Positions 36,798 to 45,572 of a stretch of DNA of 64,000 bases are shown piece after piece (positions within the stretch are counted from its first letter, which is position 1; each line of letters starts with the position of its first letter). The translations under genes were made by a program, and so were the position numbers. The stretch is from NCBI GenBank assembly GCA_947455195.1, contig CANGMI010000002.1:321549-385548 (forward strand), read 5' to 3'. The notes beneath the pieces were generated by a model, which was given only the letters and a program-made list of their open reading frames with translations, did not search any database and had not been told where the DNA came from. The stretch is from Pseudomonadota bacterium. GTDB lineage: Bacteria; Pseudomonadota; Gammaproteobacteria; Burkholderiales; SG8-39.

Positions 36798-37802
36798 ATG
36801 ATCATTGACTGCCACGGCCACTACACCACGGCCCCGAAGGAACTCGAGGCCTACCGCAAGGAGCAGTTGTCGCTGGCCGACAGCCCGGGGCTTGCCAAGG
36901 GGGTTCTGGGGATCACCGATGACCAGATCCGCGACAGCCTCGAAGGGGCGCAACTGCGCATCCAGCGCGAGCGTGGCACCGACCTCACCATCTTCTCGCC
37001 GCGGGCCAGCGCGATGGGGCATCACCAGGGCAATGCCACTACCAGCCGGTTCTGGTCGGAGCACTGCAATGACCTCATCCACCGCGTGTGCAGTCTTTAT
37101 CCGAAGAACTTCGTTGGCGTGTGCCAGTTGCCGCAGAGCCCGGGACGCCCACCGTCGGAGAGCATCGCCGAACTCGAACGCTGCGTGACCGAACTCGGCT
37201 TCATCGGCTGCAACGTCAACCCCGACCCCTCGGGTGGGCACTGGTCGGATCCCCCGCTCTTCGATCGTTCGTGGTACCCGCTCTACGAGAAGATGGTCGA
37301 GCTCGATGTACCGGCGATGGTGCATGTCAGCGGCTCGTGCAATCCGCACTTTCACGCCACCGGTGCGCACTACATCAACGCCGATACCACGGCCTTCATG
37401 CAGTTCATCACCTCGGACCTCTTTCGCGACTTCCCGACGCTGAAGTTCATCATTCCGCATGGCGGTGGCGCCGTGCCCTATCACTGGGGGCGTTATCGGG
37501 GCCTGGCTCAGGATATGGGCAAGCCGCCGTTGGGTGAGTGGTTGCTGAAGAACGTCTACTTCGATACCTGCGTGTACCACCAGCCGGGCATCGACCTGCT
37601 GCTCAAGGTGATTCCGGCGGACAACATCCTCTTTGCCTCCGAGGTGGTGGGCGCGGTGCGCGGCATCGACCCCGAGACCGGGTACTACTACGATGACACC
37701 CGTCGCTACATCGATGCGGTCGACTGGATCAGCGCCGATGACAAGGAAAAGATCTTTGAAGGCAATGTGAAGAAGGTTTTTTCGCGCTTCAAGGGCGTCT
37801 GA
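36798..37802 (+). CDS. amidohydrolase, 4-oxalomesaconate hydratase (LigJ)-like
   Basis: A 334-residue amidohydrolase-superfamily protein that closely follows LigJ, the 4-oxalomesaconate hydratase of the protocatechuate 4,5-cleavage route, as I remember it. Shared features are the start MIIDCHGH (H6, H8), WYPLYEKM, H176 in MVHVSGS, H221 in PHGGGAVPYHWGR, and a glutamate (E282 in FASEVVG) where most amidohydrolases have aspartate. LigJ uses Zn to add water to a tricarboxylic intermediate. The other genes of that route (ligAB, ligC, ligI, ligK) are not in the window. A related hydratase or decarboxylase is possible. The ATG at 36798 follows GAGGGGAAA. Confidence 0.72.
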   Translation: MIIDCHGHYTTAPKELEAYRKEQLSLADSPGLAKGVLGITDDQIRDSLEGAQLRIQRERGTDLTIFSPRASAMGHHQGNATTSRFWSEHCNDLIHRVCSLYPKNFVGVCQLPQSPGRPPSESIAELERCVTELGFIGCNVNPDPSGGHWSDPPLFDRSWYPLYEKMVELDVPAMVHVSGSCNPHFHATGAHYINADTTAFMQFITSDLFRDFPTLKFIIPHGGGAVPYHWGRYRGLAQDMGKPPLGEWLLKNVYFDTCVYHQPGIDLLLKVIPADNILFASEVVGAVRGIDPETGYYYDDTRRYIDAVDWISADDKEKIFEGNVKKVFSRFKGV

Positions 37803-37855
37803 GCAGGGGCGGTATCGGCCCCCACGCCGAGTCCGGTTGCATGGAGGTGCCCGGC

Positions 37856-38878
37856 ATGTTTCTTCGCGAGTGCTGGTACGTGGTTGCCTGGTCGCACGAG
37901 GTGCCTTCGCAGGGGCTGCTTGCGCGAACCGTGCTGGGCGAGGCTCTCGTGCTCTTTCGAACGCAGGATGGCAGCGTGGCCGCACTGGCCGATCGCTGCT
38001 GCCACCGCCTGGCGCCCTTGTCTCGCGGGCGCCACGAGGGTGACTGTGTGCGCTGCGGATACCATGGACTCGCTTTCGATGCTCACGGCCGGTGTGTCGA
38101 GGTGCCCGGCATGGAAACGGTACCGCCCGGCCTCGCTGTTCGCACTTATCCGGTGGTCGAGCACAACCGCTGGGTGTTCGTCTGGATGGGCGAGCCCGAG
38201 CGGGCCAATCGCCGCTGGCTGCCCGACAACTTCTCGTGCGATCACCCCGACTGGGTCTATCGCCCGGGCTATCTGCACTACGAGGTGCCGTGGCAACTCA
38301 TCGCCGACAATCTGCTCGACTTCTCGCATCTGAGTTACGTGCATGAGGCCACCCTGGGCGGGTCGACCGCCATCGCCCGGGCGCGGCCCCGCATCGATCC
38401 GATCGAGCGTGGCTTGCGGATCGGTCGTGAGGTGAAGTCAGTGCCTGCGCCGCCGTACTACGCGGCGCTTCGGGCGTTTGACGGGCCGATCGATCGCTGG
38501 TTCATCTATGACTTCCTGTTGCCGGCAACCCTCCTCATGAATTCGGGTGGGCGGTTGCATGGTGCGCCCGAAGGTGACTCGGCGAGCGAAGTGCATCTTC
38601 ACAGTTGTCAGGCCCTGACGCCCGAGACCGAGTCGAGCACCCACTACTTTTTTCAGCAGGCGCATCCGCGGCACTTGGGTGACGAGAAGGTCACCGAGGG
38701 TCTGTACCAGGGTGTCATACGGGCGTTCGAGGAGGACCGCGCCATGATCAGCGCCCAGTATGGGGCGATTCGTCGTGGTGGCGAGCAGGCGATGATGTCG
38801 CTCCCGATGGATGCGGCACTGTTGCAGTTCAGGCGTCTGGTCGAGCGTGAGGCGGCGCGTGAGGCAGGATTGACCTGA
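37856..38878 (+). CDS. Rieske 2Fe-2S aromatic oxygenase (VanA/phthalate-type)
   Basis: A 340-residue oxygenase alpha subunit. Rieske cluster ligands are C48, H50 (DRCCHRLAPL) and C67, H70 (CVRCGYHG). The mononuclear iron site is in DNLLDFSHLSYVHEA. The size and C-terminal domain suit one-component oxygenases such as vanillate O-demethylase, toluenesulfonate or phthalate oxygenases. The ATG at 37856 is preferred over one at 37841 because GGAGG at 37843-37847 is spaced 8 bases from it. No reductase gene is adjacent, so electrons must come from elsewhere. It follows the LigJ-like gene by 53 bases, consistent with one aromatic pathway. Confidence 0.83.
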   Translation: MFLRECWYVVAWSHEVPSQGLLARTVLGEALVLFRTQDGSVAALADRCCHRLAPLSRGRHEGDCVRCGYHGLAFDAHGRCVEVPGMETVPPGLAVRTYPVVEHNRWVFVWMGEPERANRRWLPDNFSCDHPDWVYRPGYLHYEVPWQLIADNLLDFSHLSYVHEATLGGSTAIARARPRIDPIERGLRIGREVKSVPAPPYYAALRAFDGPIDRWFIYDFLLPATLLMNSGGRLHGAPEGDSASEVHLHSCQALTPETESSTHYFFQQAHPRHLGDEKVTEGLYQGVIRAFEEDRAMISAQYGAIRRGGEQAMMSLPMDAALLQFRRLVEREAAREAGLT

Positions 38879-38899
38879 ACCAGAGCCCCGTTGCGCAGC

Positions 38900-38983
38900 T
38901 CAGCGCACATCCGATCCGCCGCCACGACAGGACGAGATCAGGAACAGGCATGCGAGCGAAAGGGCGGGCAATAGGCGATGCAT
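38900..38983 (-). CDS. possible 27-residue lipoprotein
   Basis: ATG at 38983 encodes MHRLLPALSLACLFLISS followed by Cys and a short RGGGSDVR tail. This is a plausible lipoprotein signal with lipobox ISSC, and the product would be almost only signal plus nine residues. No clear ribosome-binding site is visible. It may be a real tiny lipoprotein or chance. Confidence 0.3.
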   Translation of the reverse strand: MHRLLPALSLACLFLISSCRGGGSDVR

Positions 38984-39050
38984 GATGGGCTGTTCAGGGG
39001 CGCTGGTGAACTGATTCAGAGGGCAGATTCGGCAGCCTGCCACAGGGCAC

Positions 39051-39989
39051 TCATCGCAAGGGTTTTTCCGACGTGTCGAGCGCAAGCCCGAAGAGGTGTC
39101 TGATGTCCAGGTCCACTGGCATCACATTTCTCGAGCGGAGCGTGTCGCCGATCATCTTGTCCTCCAGCACATGCTTGCTGAACTCATTCGGGTAGCGAAG
39201 GTACTCGTTCAGGATCTCCACCACCGCGCGTGAGTCGATCAGGTATGTGCCGCCCTGTATCCAGGGGCCGTGATAGCGGTCGGTCACGGGGGGCAGGAAT
39301 GTCGAGCACTTGCCGACATGCCAGCAGCGGTCGAAGTCGACCGGATTGACCATGACGCCGCAATAGTGCGGCAGTGCCAGCTGCTTGAACCTGGCCACCT
39401 TGGTTGCATCGGCTACGCTCACGTCATCGTCGAGTTTCACCAGGGCAAACCTTCCGTAGAGCAACTTCAGTGCAAGGATGGCCTTCAGAACCTTGTCGGG
39501 CAGCGCCTCGTAGGTGTCCTCGCTTGGCACGAAGAGGATTTCGTTCGATAGCTCGAAGTGGCGCAATGCCGGCCTGCCCACCACGATGGTTGCCAGAGCA
39601 CCGGTCTGGCTGATATCCCTCCGGAGTTGGTGTGCCTTGTCGAGGTTTTTCTCACACGAGATGATGGTGTAAATGATCGGTTCGGGCTTGTAGCGGGGCG
39701 TCTGAAGGTGGGTAGGCCTCTCCTCAAGCAGCAGGTCAAGGCACAGGGTGGCAAGCGGTGACAGCGGATTCAGCCGAATCGTGTCCATCAACAACTGGCT
39801 GCGGATCTGCGGGGGCACCCCAGCCTTCGAGGCTCGTTGGTAAATGCCATACCAGGCCATGGACAGGGCACTTGAGTCCGTGCGGTGCCCCTGTCGGGCG
39901 TAGATCATGGCGACCCTGCCGGTGAAGTCGGCGGCCGTGAAGGCTGCGAGGTCGATGGAGTCGGCGAGTGTATTCGACAGCAAGGGCAT
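39051..39989 (-). CDS. glycosyltransferase, GT31 (galactosyltransferase)-like
   Basis: A 312-residue protein without a signal peptide. The motif FALVKLDDDVSVAD is a DxD nucleotide-sugar and metal site, GPWIQGGTYLIDSRAV matches the acceptor-side glycine block, and LEDKMIGDTL corresponds to the E-D-x-x-x-G motif of GT31 beta-1,3-glycosyltransferases. The start at ATG 39989 is tentative; the frame remains open to 40163. Base composition is lower than around it: four 60-base lines counted by hand gave 33-39 G+C (55-65%), against about 42 of 60 in a neighbouring Bug gene. It is unrelated to its catabolic neighbours, suggesting acquisition by transfer. The likely target is surface polysaccharide, but no other glycan genes are present. 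Confidence 0.62.
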   Translation of the reverse strand: MPLLSNTLADSIDLAAFTAADFTGRVAMIYARQGHRTDSSALSMAWYGIYQRASKAGVPPQIRSQLLMDTIRLNPLSPLATLCLDLLLEERPTHLQTPRYKPEPIIYTIISCEKNLDKAHQLRRDISQTGALATIVVGRPALRHFELSNEILFVPSEDTYEALPDKVLKAILALKLLYGRFALVKLDDDVSVADATKVARFKQLALPHYCGVMVNPVDFDRCWHVGKCSTFLPPVTDRYHGPWIQGGTYLIDSRAVVEILNEYLRYPNEFSKHVLEDKMIGDTLRSRNVMPVDLDIRHLFGLALDTSEKPLR

Positions 39990-40210
39990 CGCAGTGGTGA
40001 GTCTGGCGTGAACAGGCAGTGGTTCCAGTCGAGCGAATAGTCGCGGTTCGGCAGGATGGCCCCTTGCGGTAGAGTACCCGACGGATGCCGTCGAGATGCA
40101 TTGCGTTTCGTTTGGCCGAAAACGCAGGCCAGGCGACCTTGGGCCGTGTGGCGATCGTGGCATGGCGCGGTGACGTTGCGATCACCGGCCCCCCGGAGGA
40201 GTGACAAGCG

Positions 40211-41233
40211 ATGGAGTGGGTAATGGCGGCTGGATGGCTGGCGCGGCAACCCTGCGGCGGCAGGATGCTGGCGCGACGATGGGCCGGACTTGCGGTGCTC
40301 CTGGTCTGCATGAACGCACCCGCATTGGCCCAGCGCGATACCCAGAAACCGATCCGCCTCGTGATCGGCACTGCCCCGGGTGGCCTCATGGATGTACCGG
40401 CGCGCCTCCTCGCCGAGTATCTCGATCGCACCGGGGGCGAGCGCCTCATCATCGAGAACCGCCCCGGTGCGGGGGGTAATCCGGCGGCCGATCTGGTCGC
40501 CAAGGCGCTGCCCGATGGTTACACCCTGGGTCAGATCCAGTTGGGCAATGTCGCGATCAACCCGTTTATCTACAAGAACATGCCGTTCGACCCGCTCACC
40601 GATCTGGTGCCGGTCGCGCCGCTCACCAGCTCGCCCCTGCTGGTGCTGGTGGGCAGTCGGCTGCCGGTGGCTGATTTGCGCGAATTCATCGCGCTCGCGC
40701 GTCGATCACCGGGGGGCATCAATCATGGCTCGGCCGGCATCGGCACGGTGCCACACCTGGGCGGGCAACTGTTCGAGCAGTTGTCGGGGGCGCAACTGGT
40801 GCACGTGCACTACCGGGGTGTTGGCCCTGCGGTGATCGATCTGGTGGGCGGGCAGGTGCAGGTGGTGTTTGCCGGGCTGGGTGCCGTTCGTGGGCAGATC
40901 GATGCGGGCAGCGTGAAGGTGCTGGCGGTTGCCCAGCGCACTCGGCTCAAGAGCGCACCACAGTTTCCGACCGCCGAGGAGGCGGGGCTGCCCGGGTTCG
41001 AATTCACCACCTGGTTTGGCATCGTTGCTCCTCGGGGCACGCCCGAGCGCATCGTCGAGGCCTTCGCGGCGCGCGTGCGCGGCATGCAGCACGATCCGGA
41101 GGTACAGCGCCGCCTGGGCGATGCCGGCATGGAAGTGCTGGAGGAGACCCCTACCGAATTCGGCAACCGGATTCGACGCGACAACGCGCGCTTTCGCGAG
41201 ATCGTGCGGGCAGCCGGCTTGAAACCGGAGTGA
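40211..41233 (+). CDS. Bug-family periplasmic binding protein
   Basis: A 340-residue Bug receptor. The ATG at 40211 is preceded by GGAGGAG. The signal peptide ends in APALAQ, then KPIRLVIGTAPGGLMDVP. Blocks IIENRPGAGGNPAADLVAK and VHYRGVGPAVIDLVGG are typical. It stands alone: the gene upstream is divergent across a 221-base gap and the gene downstream is convergent with 10 bases between them. The gap upstream shows no convincing promoter hexamers. Confidence 0.85.
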   Translation: MEWVMAAGWLARQPCGGRMLARRWAGLAVLLVCMNAPALAQRDTQKPIRLVIGTAPGGLMDVPARLLAEYLDRTGGERLIIENRPGAGGNPAADLVAKALPDGYTLGQIQLGNVAINPFIYKNMPFDPLTDLVPVAPLTSSPLLVLVGSRLPVADLREFIALARRSPGGINHGSAGIGTVPHLGGQLFEQLSGAQLVHVHYRGVGPAVIDLVGGQVQVVFAGLGAVRGQIDAGSVKVLAVAQRTRLKSAPQFPTAEEAGLPGFEFTTWFGIVAPRGTPERIVEAFAARVRGMQHDPEVQRRLGDAGMEVLEETPTEFGNRIRRDNARFREIVRAAGLKPE

Positions 41234-41243
41234 CCGCGGCGGG

Positions 41244-42023
41244 TCAGGGGGCTCGTCGAACTTCCCGCTGAAAGACATCGAGGGCGTGGGCCTTGGCCCG
41301 GACGAAGCCGGGTTCGCTCAGGGTGGCACTGGTTCGCGGCCGCGGCGCGCCGAAGTCGATGACCTCGGCGATACGGGTGGGCCGGCGGGTGAGCATCAGC
41401 ACATGATCAGCGAGGTACACCGCCTCCTCGAGGTCGTGCGAAACGAGAATCATCGTGACGCCCGTTGCGTGAAACACCTCCTGGAGCTTGTCGCGCATCG
41501 ACAGCGTCATCTCGTAGTCGAGCGCGGAGAAAGGCTCGTCGAGAAACAGCACCTCGGGTCGGGGTGCCAGTGCCCGCATGATCGATACCAGCTGCTGCTG
41601 GCCACCCGAGAGTTCATACGGATAGCGCTTGAGGTCGAAGCCGATGTCGAATGAGGTGACAAGTTCGTCTACCCGCGCATCGATCGCTGCGCGATCCATG
41701 CCCGCCCGCACGAGCGGGTAGGCAATGTTGTCGATGGCGCGCTTCCAGGGAAAGAGCGCGTCGCGGTAATTCTGGAAGACGTAACCGATGACGGTCTCGC
41801 GCAACGTCTTGCCATCGAAGAGCACCTGCCCGCCATCCATCGGCATGAGGCCTGCGATCATGTTGATGAGCGTCGACTTGCCGCAGCCGTTGGGGCCGAA
41901 GATCGAGGTGATGCGCCCACGGGCAAAATCGAGGTTGAATCCGTCGTAAAGGGGTACACCGGCGAAGGCCTTGGTGAGCCCGCGGATCGTGATGTGCGGG
42001 CTGCCCGGCGAATGCGATGTCAT
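41244..42023 (-). CDS. NitT/TauT-type ABC transporter ATP-binding protein
   Basis: A 259-residue ATPase with Walker A FGPNGCGKST, Q-loop GYVFQNYRDALFPWKRA, signature LSGGQQQLVSIMRAL and VLFLDEPFSALD. The ATG at 42023 overlaps the FAD monooxygenase stop (ATGA); longer upstream reading frames are not supported. It is the last gene of a minus-strand operon and serves the permease at 43254 and the binding protein at 44015, from which it is separated by a monooxygenase gene. Confidence 0.86.
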   Translation of the reverse strand: MTSHSPGSPHITIRGLTKAFAGVPLYDGFNLDFARGRITSIFGPNGCGKSTLINMIAGLMPMDGGQVLFDGKTLRETVIGYVFQNYRDALFPWKRAIDNIAYPLVRAGMDRAAIDARVDELVTSFDIGFDLKRYPYELSGGQQQLVSIMRALAPRPEVLFLDEPFSALDYEMTLSMRDKLQEVFHATGVTMILVSHDLEEAVYLADHVLMLTRRPTRIAEVIDFGAPRPRTSATLSEPGFVRAKAHALDVFQREVRRAP

Positions 42024-43228
42024 GCCAGTGCCCTGAATGCGCTCGCGCGCACATGGCCATTGAACACATCCATGAGCCCTGAGCGGAATTCGTCCGACTG
42101 CAGGAATCGATGCGCGGACACCGGTTCCGCGCCAAGCAGCATCGGCTCGCTCGCGCGCCATGACAGATCCATCACGAACTTCACCCGCTCGCGCCTTCCC
42201 TGGTCGATGGCCGCGGTGAGGGCCGGGAAGTCGCTCGATCCACGATCGAGCAGTGCCGTCACGGCGGCGGCGGCGGCGACGCCGTCTTCGAGAGCCTGAG
42301 TCGCCCCCTGACCCAGCGTGGGCACCATCGGGTGTGCCCCATCGCCAAGAATCAGCAGGCGGCCTCCCTCGTCACGATACGCGATGGGTGCCTGCTGATT
42401 GCGGGCCCAGTGCAGGTCGGCGACGTTCGCCGACAGACGGTCGATGAGGTAGGCCGCGCCGGGTGCTATCGGGCCTGCGGGCGTGATGACCTTGCGAAAT
42501 ACCTCGGGCTGCTTGTAGGCCTCGGGCACGGGCGATCCGGGCTCGAAGGGAAAGGAGGCGGTGAGATACAGCGCATTGCCCGGTACGCGGTAACCGAAGA
42601 GCCGGTGATGCCCGCAATACCACTGGACGTAGTCATCGATGACGCCATTGGAGTCATCGGGCCAAAGCAGGCGGGCGAGTGCGACACCCATGTGCTCGAC
42701 CGGAGCGGGGCCCACCAGTTTCTGGCGCAGGATCGAGTAGCGGCCGTCGCCTGCGATGACGAGGTCGAAGGGGTCGGTCCATTGGCGCTGCCCCCCGACT
42801 TCGACGTCGAGCGCAATCCGCCCATCGTCGCCGCGTCGCGCGTCAATGACCTCGGCACCGAAGCGCACATGGCCCCCGGCGAGGCCACGCAGCAGACCGT
42901 AGAGTTCGGCCCAGCGTACCCGCACGCCAGCGCATCCGGCCATGGCCATGAGATCGAAGTGTGCGAGTTTCGTGCCATCGGCAAGACCGATGCCCCACTC
43001 GCACCAGGGCAGACTGATGGCGCGCACCTGGGCAGCAAGCGCAGGGTCGAGCGATTCGAGCGCTGCCAGCCCGTTCGGCCCGATGTTCAGACCGGTGCCC
43101 GAATCGGCCTGGCTCGTGGCGGTTACCCGCTCGATGAGGGTTACTTCGCAGTCGCGCCGCCTCGCCAGGTGGGCTGCCACCACACTGCCGGCGACACCAA
43201 TGCCGACGATGGCGATGCGTTGGGTCAT
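42020..43228 (-). CDS. FAD-dependent aromatic monooxygenase (PHBH/salicylate hydroxylase fold)
   Basis: A 402-residue class A flavin monooxygenase. The FAD ADP-binding site is IAIVGIGVAGSVVAAHLA at the N-terminus, the GD motif is DLVIAGDGRYSILR, and the second FAD motif is LILGDGAHPMVPTLGQG. These enzymes hydroxylate aromatic or heteroaromatic acids using NAD(P)H and O2. The gene lies between the permease (25 bases upstream) and ATPase (overlapping) of an ABC importer, strongly suggesting it acts on the imported compound. The substrate is unknown. Confidence 0.85.
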   Translation of the reverse strand: MTQRIAIVGIGVAGSVVAAHLARRRDCEVTLIERVTATSQADSGTGLNIGPNGLAALESLDPALAAQVRAISLPWCEWGIGLADGTKLAHFDLMAMAGCAGVRVRWAELYGLLRGLAGGHVRFGAEVIDARRGDDGRIALDVEVGGQRQWTDPFDLVIAGDGRYSILRQKLVGPAPVEHMGVALARLLWPDDSNGVIDDYVQWYCGHHRLFGYRVPGNALYLTASFPFEPGSPVPEAYKQPEVFRKVITPAGPIAPGAAYLIDRLSANVADLHWARNQQAPIAYRDEGGRLLILGDGAHPMVPTLGQGATQALEDGVAAAAAVTALLDRGSSDFPALTAAIDQGRRERVKFVMDLSWRASEPMLLGAEPVSAHRFLQSDEFRSGLMDVFNGHVRASAFRALA

Positions 43229-43253
43229 GCTCGGGTTCTCCTTGTTGCCTTGA

Positions 43254-44012
43254 TCACTTGCCGCCCCAGTGCACGAAGCGCCGCTCGATCACGAGAAAGA
43301 GCAGGTTGAGCCCATAGCCCAGAGCGCCCGCCGCAAAGATGGCGGCGTACATGAGCGGCATGTCGAACACCATCTGGGCGTTGATCACGCGCTGCCCGAG
43401 GCCATCGGTCGAGCCGATGAACATCTCGGCCACGATCACGATGACCAGCGCAAGCGAGATGCCCGAGCGCATGCCCACGAAGGTCTGCGGCAGCGATTCC
43501 CAGAGGGTGACATCCACCATGATGCGCAGGCGACCCGCACCCATCACGTGGGCGGCCGCCTGCCGGGTCTTCTTCGCGTTCATGACCCCATAGGCCACGT
43601 TGAAGAGAATCACGAGCGCTGCCCCGAAGGCGGCCACCGCAATCTTGGTCTTCTCACCGACGCCGAAGATCACCAGAAACATCGGAAAGAGCGCCGATGC
43701 GGGAGTCGAACGAAAGAAGTCGATCACGAATTCCACCGCAGCGTAGACGCGACTGGAACTGCCCAGCGCGATCCCCAGCGGTACCCCGATGGCGGTGGCG
43801 ATCACGAACGAGAGGACCGTTCGCCATACGGTCTGCCAGAAGTCATGCGTCAGGGTGCCGTCGGCAAACCCTTTCCACAGCGCCACCGCGGCGTCCTGCG
43901 GCGCTGGCATCAACACCGGATCGATGACGCCCGAGAGCGCGAGCAGCCACCAGAGCACGACAAAGAGTATCGCTCCCGCCAGCGGCAGGAGCGCATCCAG
44001 CCGATGGTGCAC
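43254..44012 (-). CDS. NitT/TauT-type ABC transporter permease
   Basis: A 252-residue permease with six predicted helices and the coupling segment GAGRLRIMVDVTLWESLPQ. It starts with GTG at 44012, two bases after the binding-protein stop, so translation is probably coupled. It partners the ATPase at 41244. Confidence 0.86.
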   Translation of the reverse strand: MHHRLDALLPLAGAILFVVLWWLLALSGVIDPVLMPAPQDAAVALWKGFADGTLTHDFWQTVWRTVLSFVIATAIGVPLGIALGSSSRVYAAVEFVIDFFRSTPASALFPMFLVIFGVGEKTKIAVAAFGAALVILFNVAYGVMNAKKTRQAAAHVMGAGRLRIMVDVTLWESLPQTFVGMRSGISLALVIVIVAEMFIGSTDGLGQRVINAQMVFDMPLMYAAIFAAGALGYGLNLLFLVIERRFVHWGGK

Positions 44013-44014
44013 GG

Positions 44015-44995
44015 TCAGAAGCTCTTCAGGCTCGGGCGTACATCGATCTTCGACTTGACGATGCCCATCTGCACGGCGATGTCAGCGACCTTCTGGAAGT
44101 CTTCGACATCCTGCGGCGAAAGATCGCGCACCATCATGTACTTCACCAGTGGCACCGAGGGCGCGATCGAGGCTGCCGTATTCATGTACTTCACGAGCAG
44201 TTCGCGCACGCTGGGGTCGGTGTTGGCTTCGTTGACGGCGCGTGCCCAGACGCGTGCATACCGCTCGGCGACCGCAGGGCGCTCCTGCAGGAACTTGCCC
44301 GACACGACGCCACCGGCCAGATGCGCGAATGCCCCCTTGCGGCCCACCAGATGGGTGGCGACCACACCGGCTTCGAGCCGGCGTGCGACCCCTTGCTGGA
44401 TCATCATGGTTCCGAGGGGTTCGAGCGTGTAACCCGCATCGAAGGTGCCGGCCTTGAGCGCGCCGATGTGCACGCTCATCTGCTGCTCCTGCATGGTGTA
44501 GTCACGGCCCTCTTCCAGGCCGATAGCCTTCAGCACTGCCTTGGCCATGCCCATGTTGCCTGGCCCGGGCGCCGAGAGGATGCGCATTCCCTTCAGGTCT
44601 TTGAGCTCTTTCGCCGGGGAGTCGGGGCGCACCACGAATTGCTCGGTAATGTACTGCGCGTTCTGCCCGTTCAGAGAGATGAAAAATCCCGTATTGGGCC
44701 GCAAGACGTTGATGTTGAGTGCCTCGAGTGACAGGAGGTTCGAGGCGGCATCGATGTCACCTTTGACCATCGCCTGCACGATGAGCGGGTGGGTGGCGAG
44801 CGGCACACCCTCAACGTCGAGGTTGGCCTCCTTGAAGTACCCGCGCTCCTGGGCAATGTAGAAGGGTAGTGCTGACGAGGCGGCGAAGATGCCGACCTTC
44901 ACCTTGTCCTGGGCCTGCGCAAGCGGGGCAGCGAGCCCCAGGGCCACGGTTGCCGTGGCCAGTACGATGGAGGACAGTGTCTTCAGGCTGCGCAT
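44015..44995 (-). CDS. NMT1/SsuA-like ABC transporter substrate-binding protein
   Basis: A 326-residue periplasmic binding protein. The signal peptide ends LAAPLAQAQ, then DKVKVGIFAASSALPFYIAQ. Family elements include AQERGYFKEANLDVEGVP and KELKDLKGMRILSAPGPGN. Its start overlaps the end of the VOC gene by 13 bases. It is the binding component for the permease and ATPase downstream; the ligand is probably an aromatic or heteroaromatic acid given the embedded monooxygenase. Confidence 0.85.
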   Translation of the reverse strand: MRSLKTLSSIVLATATVALGLAAPLAQAQDKVKVGIFAASSALPFYIAQERGYFKEANLDVEGVPLATHPLIVQAMVKGDIDAASNLLSLEALNINVLRPNTGFFISLNGQNAQYITEQFVVRPDSPAKELKDLKGMRILSAPGPGNMGMAKAVLKAIGLEEGRDYTMQEQQMSVHIGALKAGTFDAGYTLEPLGTMMIQQGVARRLEAGVVATHLVGRKGAFAHLAGGVVSGKFLQERPAVAERYARVWARAVNEANTDPSVRELLVKYMNTAASIAPSVPLVKYMMVRDLSPQDVEDFQKVADIAVQMGIVKSKIDVRPSLKSF

Positions 44996-45510
44996 TGCTT
45001 GATCCTCTGGAGAAGGCCGACGTAGACGGCAGGGTCGAAAAAGAGTTCTCCCGCCTGATATTTCTTCTCGGCGGCGATGTCGGGGACCGGGATGCGTTCG
45101 GCTGCGGCGTCAAACGTGAGTTCGAGTTGCACGCCGTTGGGGTCGAACACGAAGAGCTGCCAGTACGTGGTGTTGGGAATCACGAATTCACGCCACGGCA
45201 GTCCGAAGCGCTCGAAGCGCTCGCGAAAGCCATTCCAGCCGATGGCTGTGACCGACAGGTGATCGATGGCACCCGTGTGCTGCGGAACGACCCCATTGCC
45301 AGCCGCGAGCGCTGGCCCCCCTGCGTAGAGGTGGATGATGGCTTCGCCCACCGGGGTCGGCACACCGAGCCAGGCGCCCGGAAAGCCGAAGTCGGGTCGG
45401 TAAACCGAGCGCAGGCCGATGACTTCGGTGTAGAAGGCAACCGTGGACTCGAGGTCCATGGTCTTGATGGCCACATGAAGCAGGCCCGTGATTGCTGAAG
45501 TACCGGACAT
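44983..45510 (-). CDS. VOC-superfamily (glyoxalase/dioxygenase-like) protein
   Basis: A 175-residue vicinal oxygen chelate protein with one VOC module: GLLHVAIKTMDLESTVAFYT at the start gives the first metal His, IDHLSVTA the second, and VFDPNGVQLELTFD the glutamate. AAGGAG precedes the ATG at 45510. It could be a ring-cleaving dioxygenase, an epimerase or a glyoxalase-type lyase. It is co-transcribed with the ABC transporter and FAD monooxygenase, so a role in the same catabolic route is inferred. Confidence 0.75.
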   Translation of the reverse strand: MSGTSAITGLLHVAIKTMDLESTVAFYTEVIGLRSVYRPDFGFPGAWLGVPTPVGEAIIHLYAGGPALAAGNGVVPQHTGAIDHLSVTAIGWNGFRERFERFGLPWREFVIPNTTYWQLFVFDPNGVQLELTFDAAAERIPVPDIAAEKKYQAGELFFDPAVYVGLLQRIKQCAA

Positions 45511-45572
45511 TGCGTGCTACTCCTTTCTGAATGAACTGTCTTGCAATCGGCGTGCCAGCGCGTTGCTTGCGT

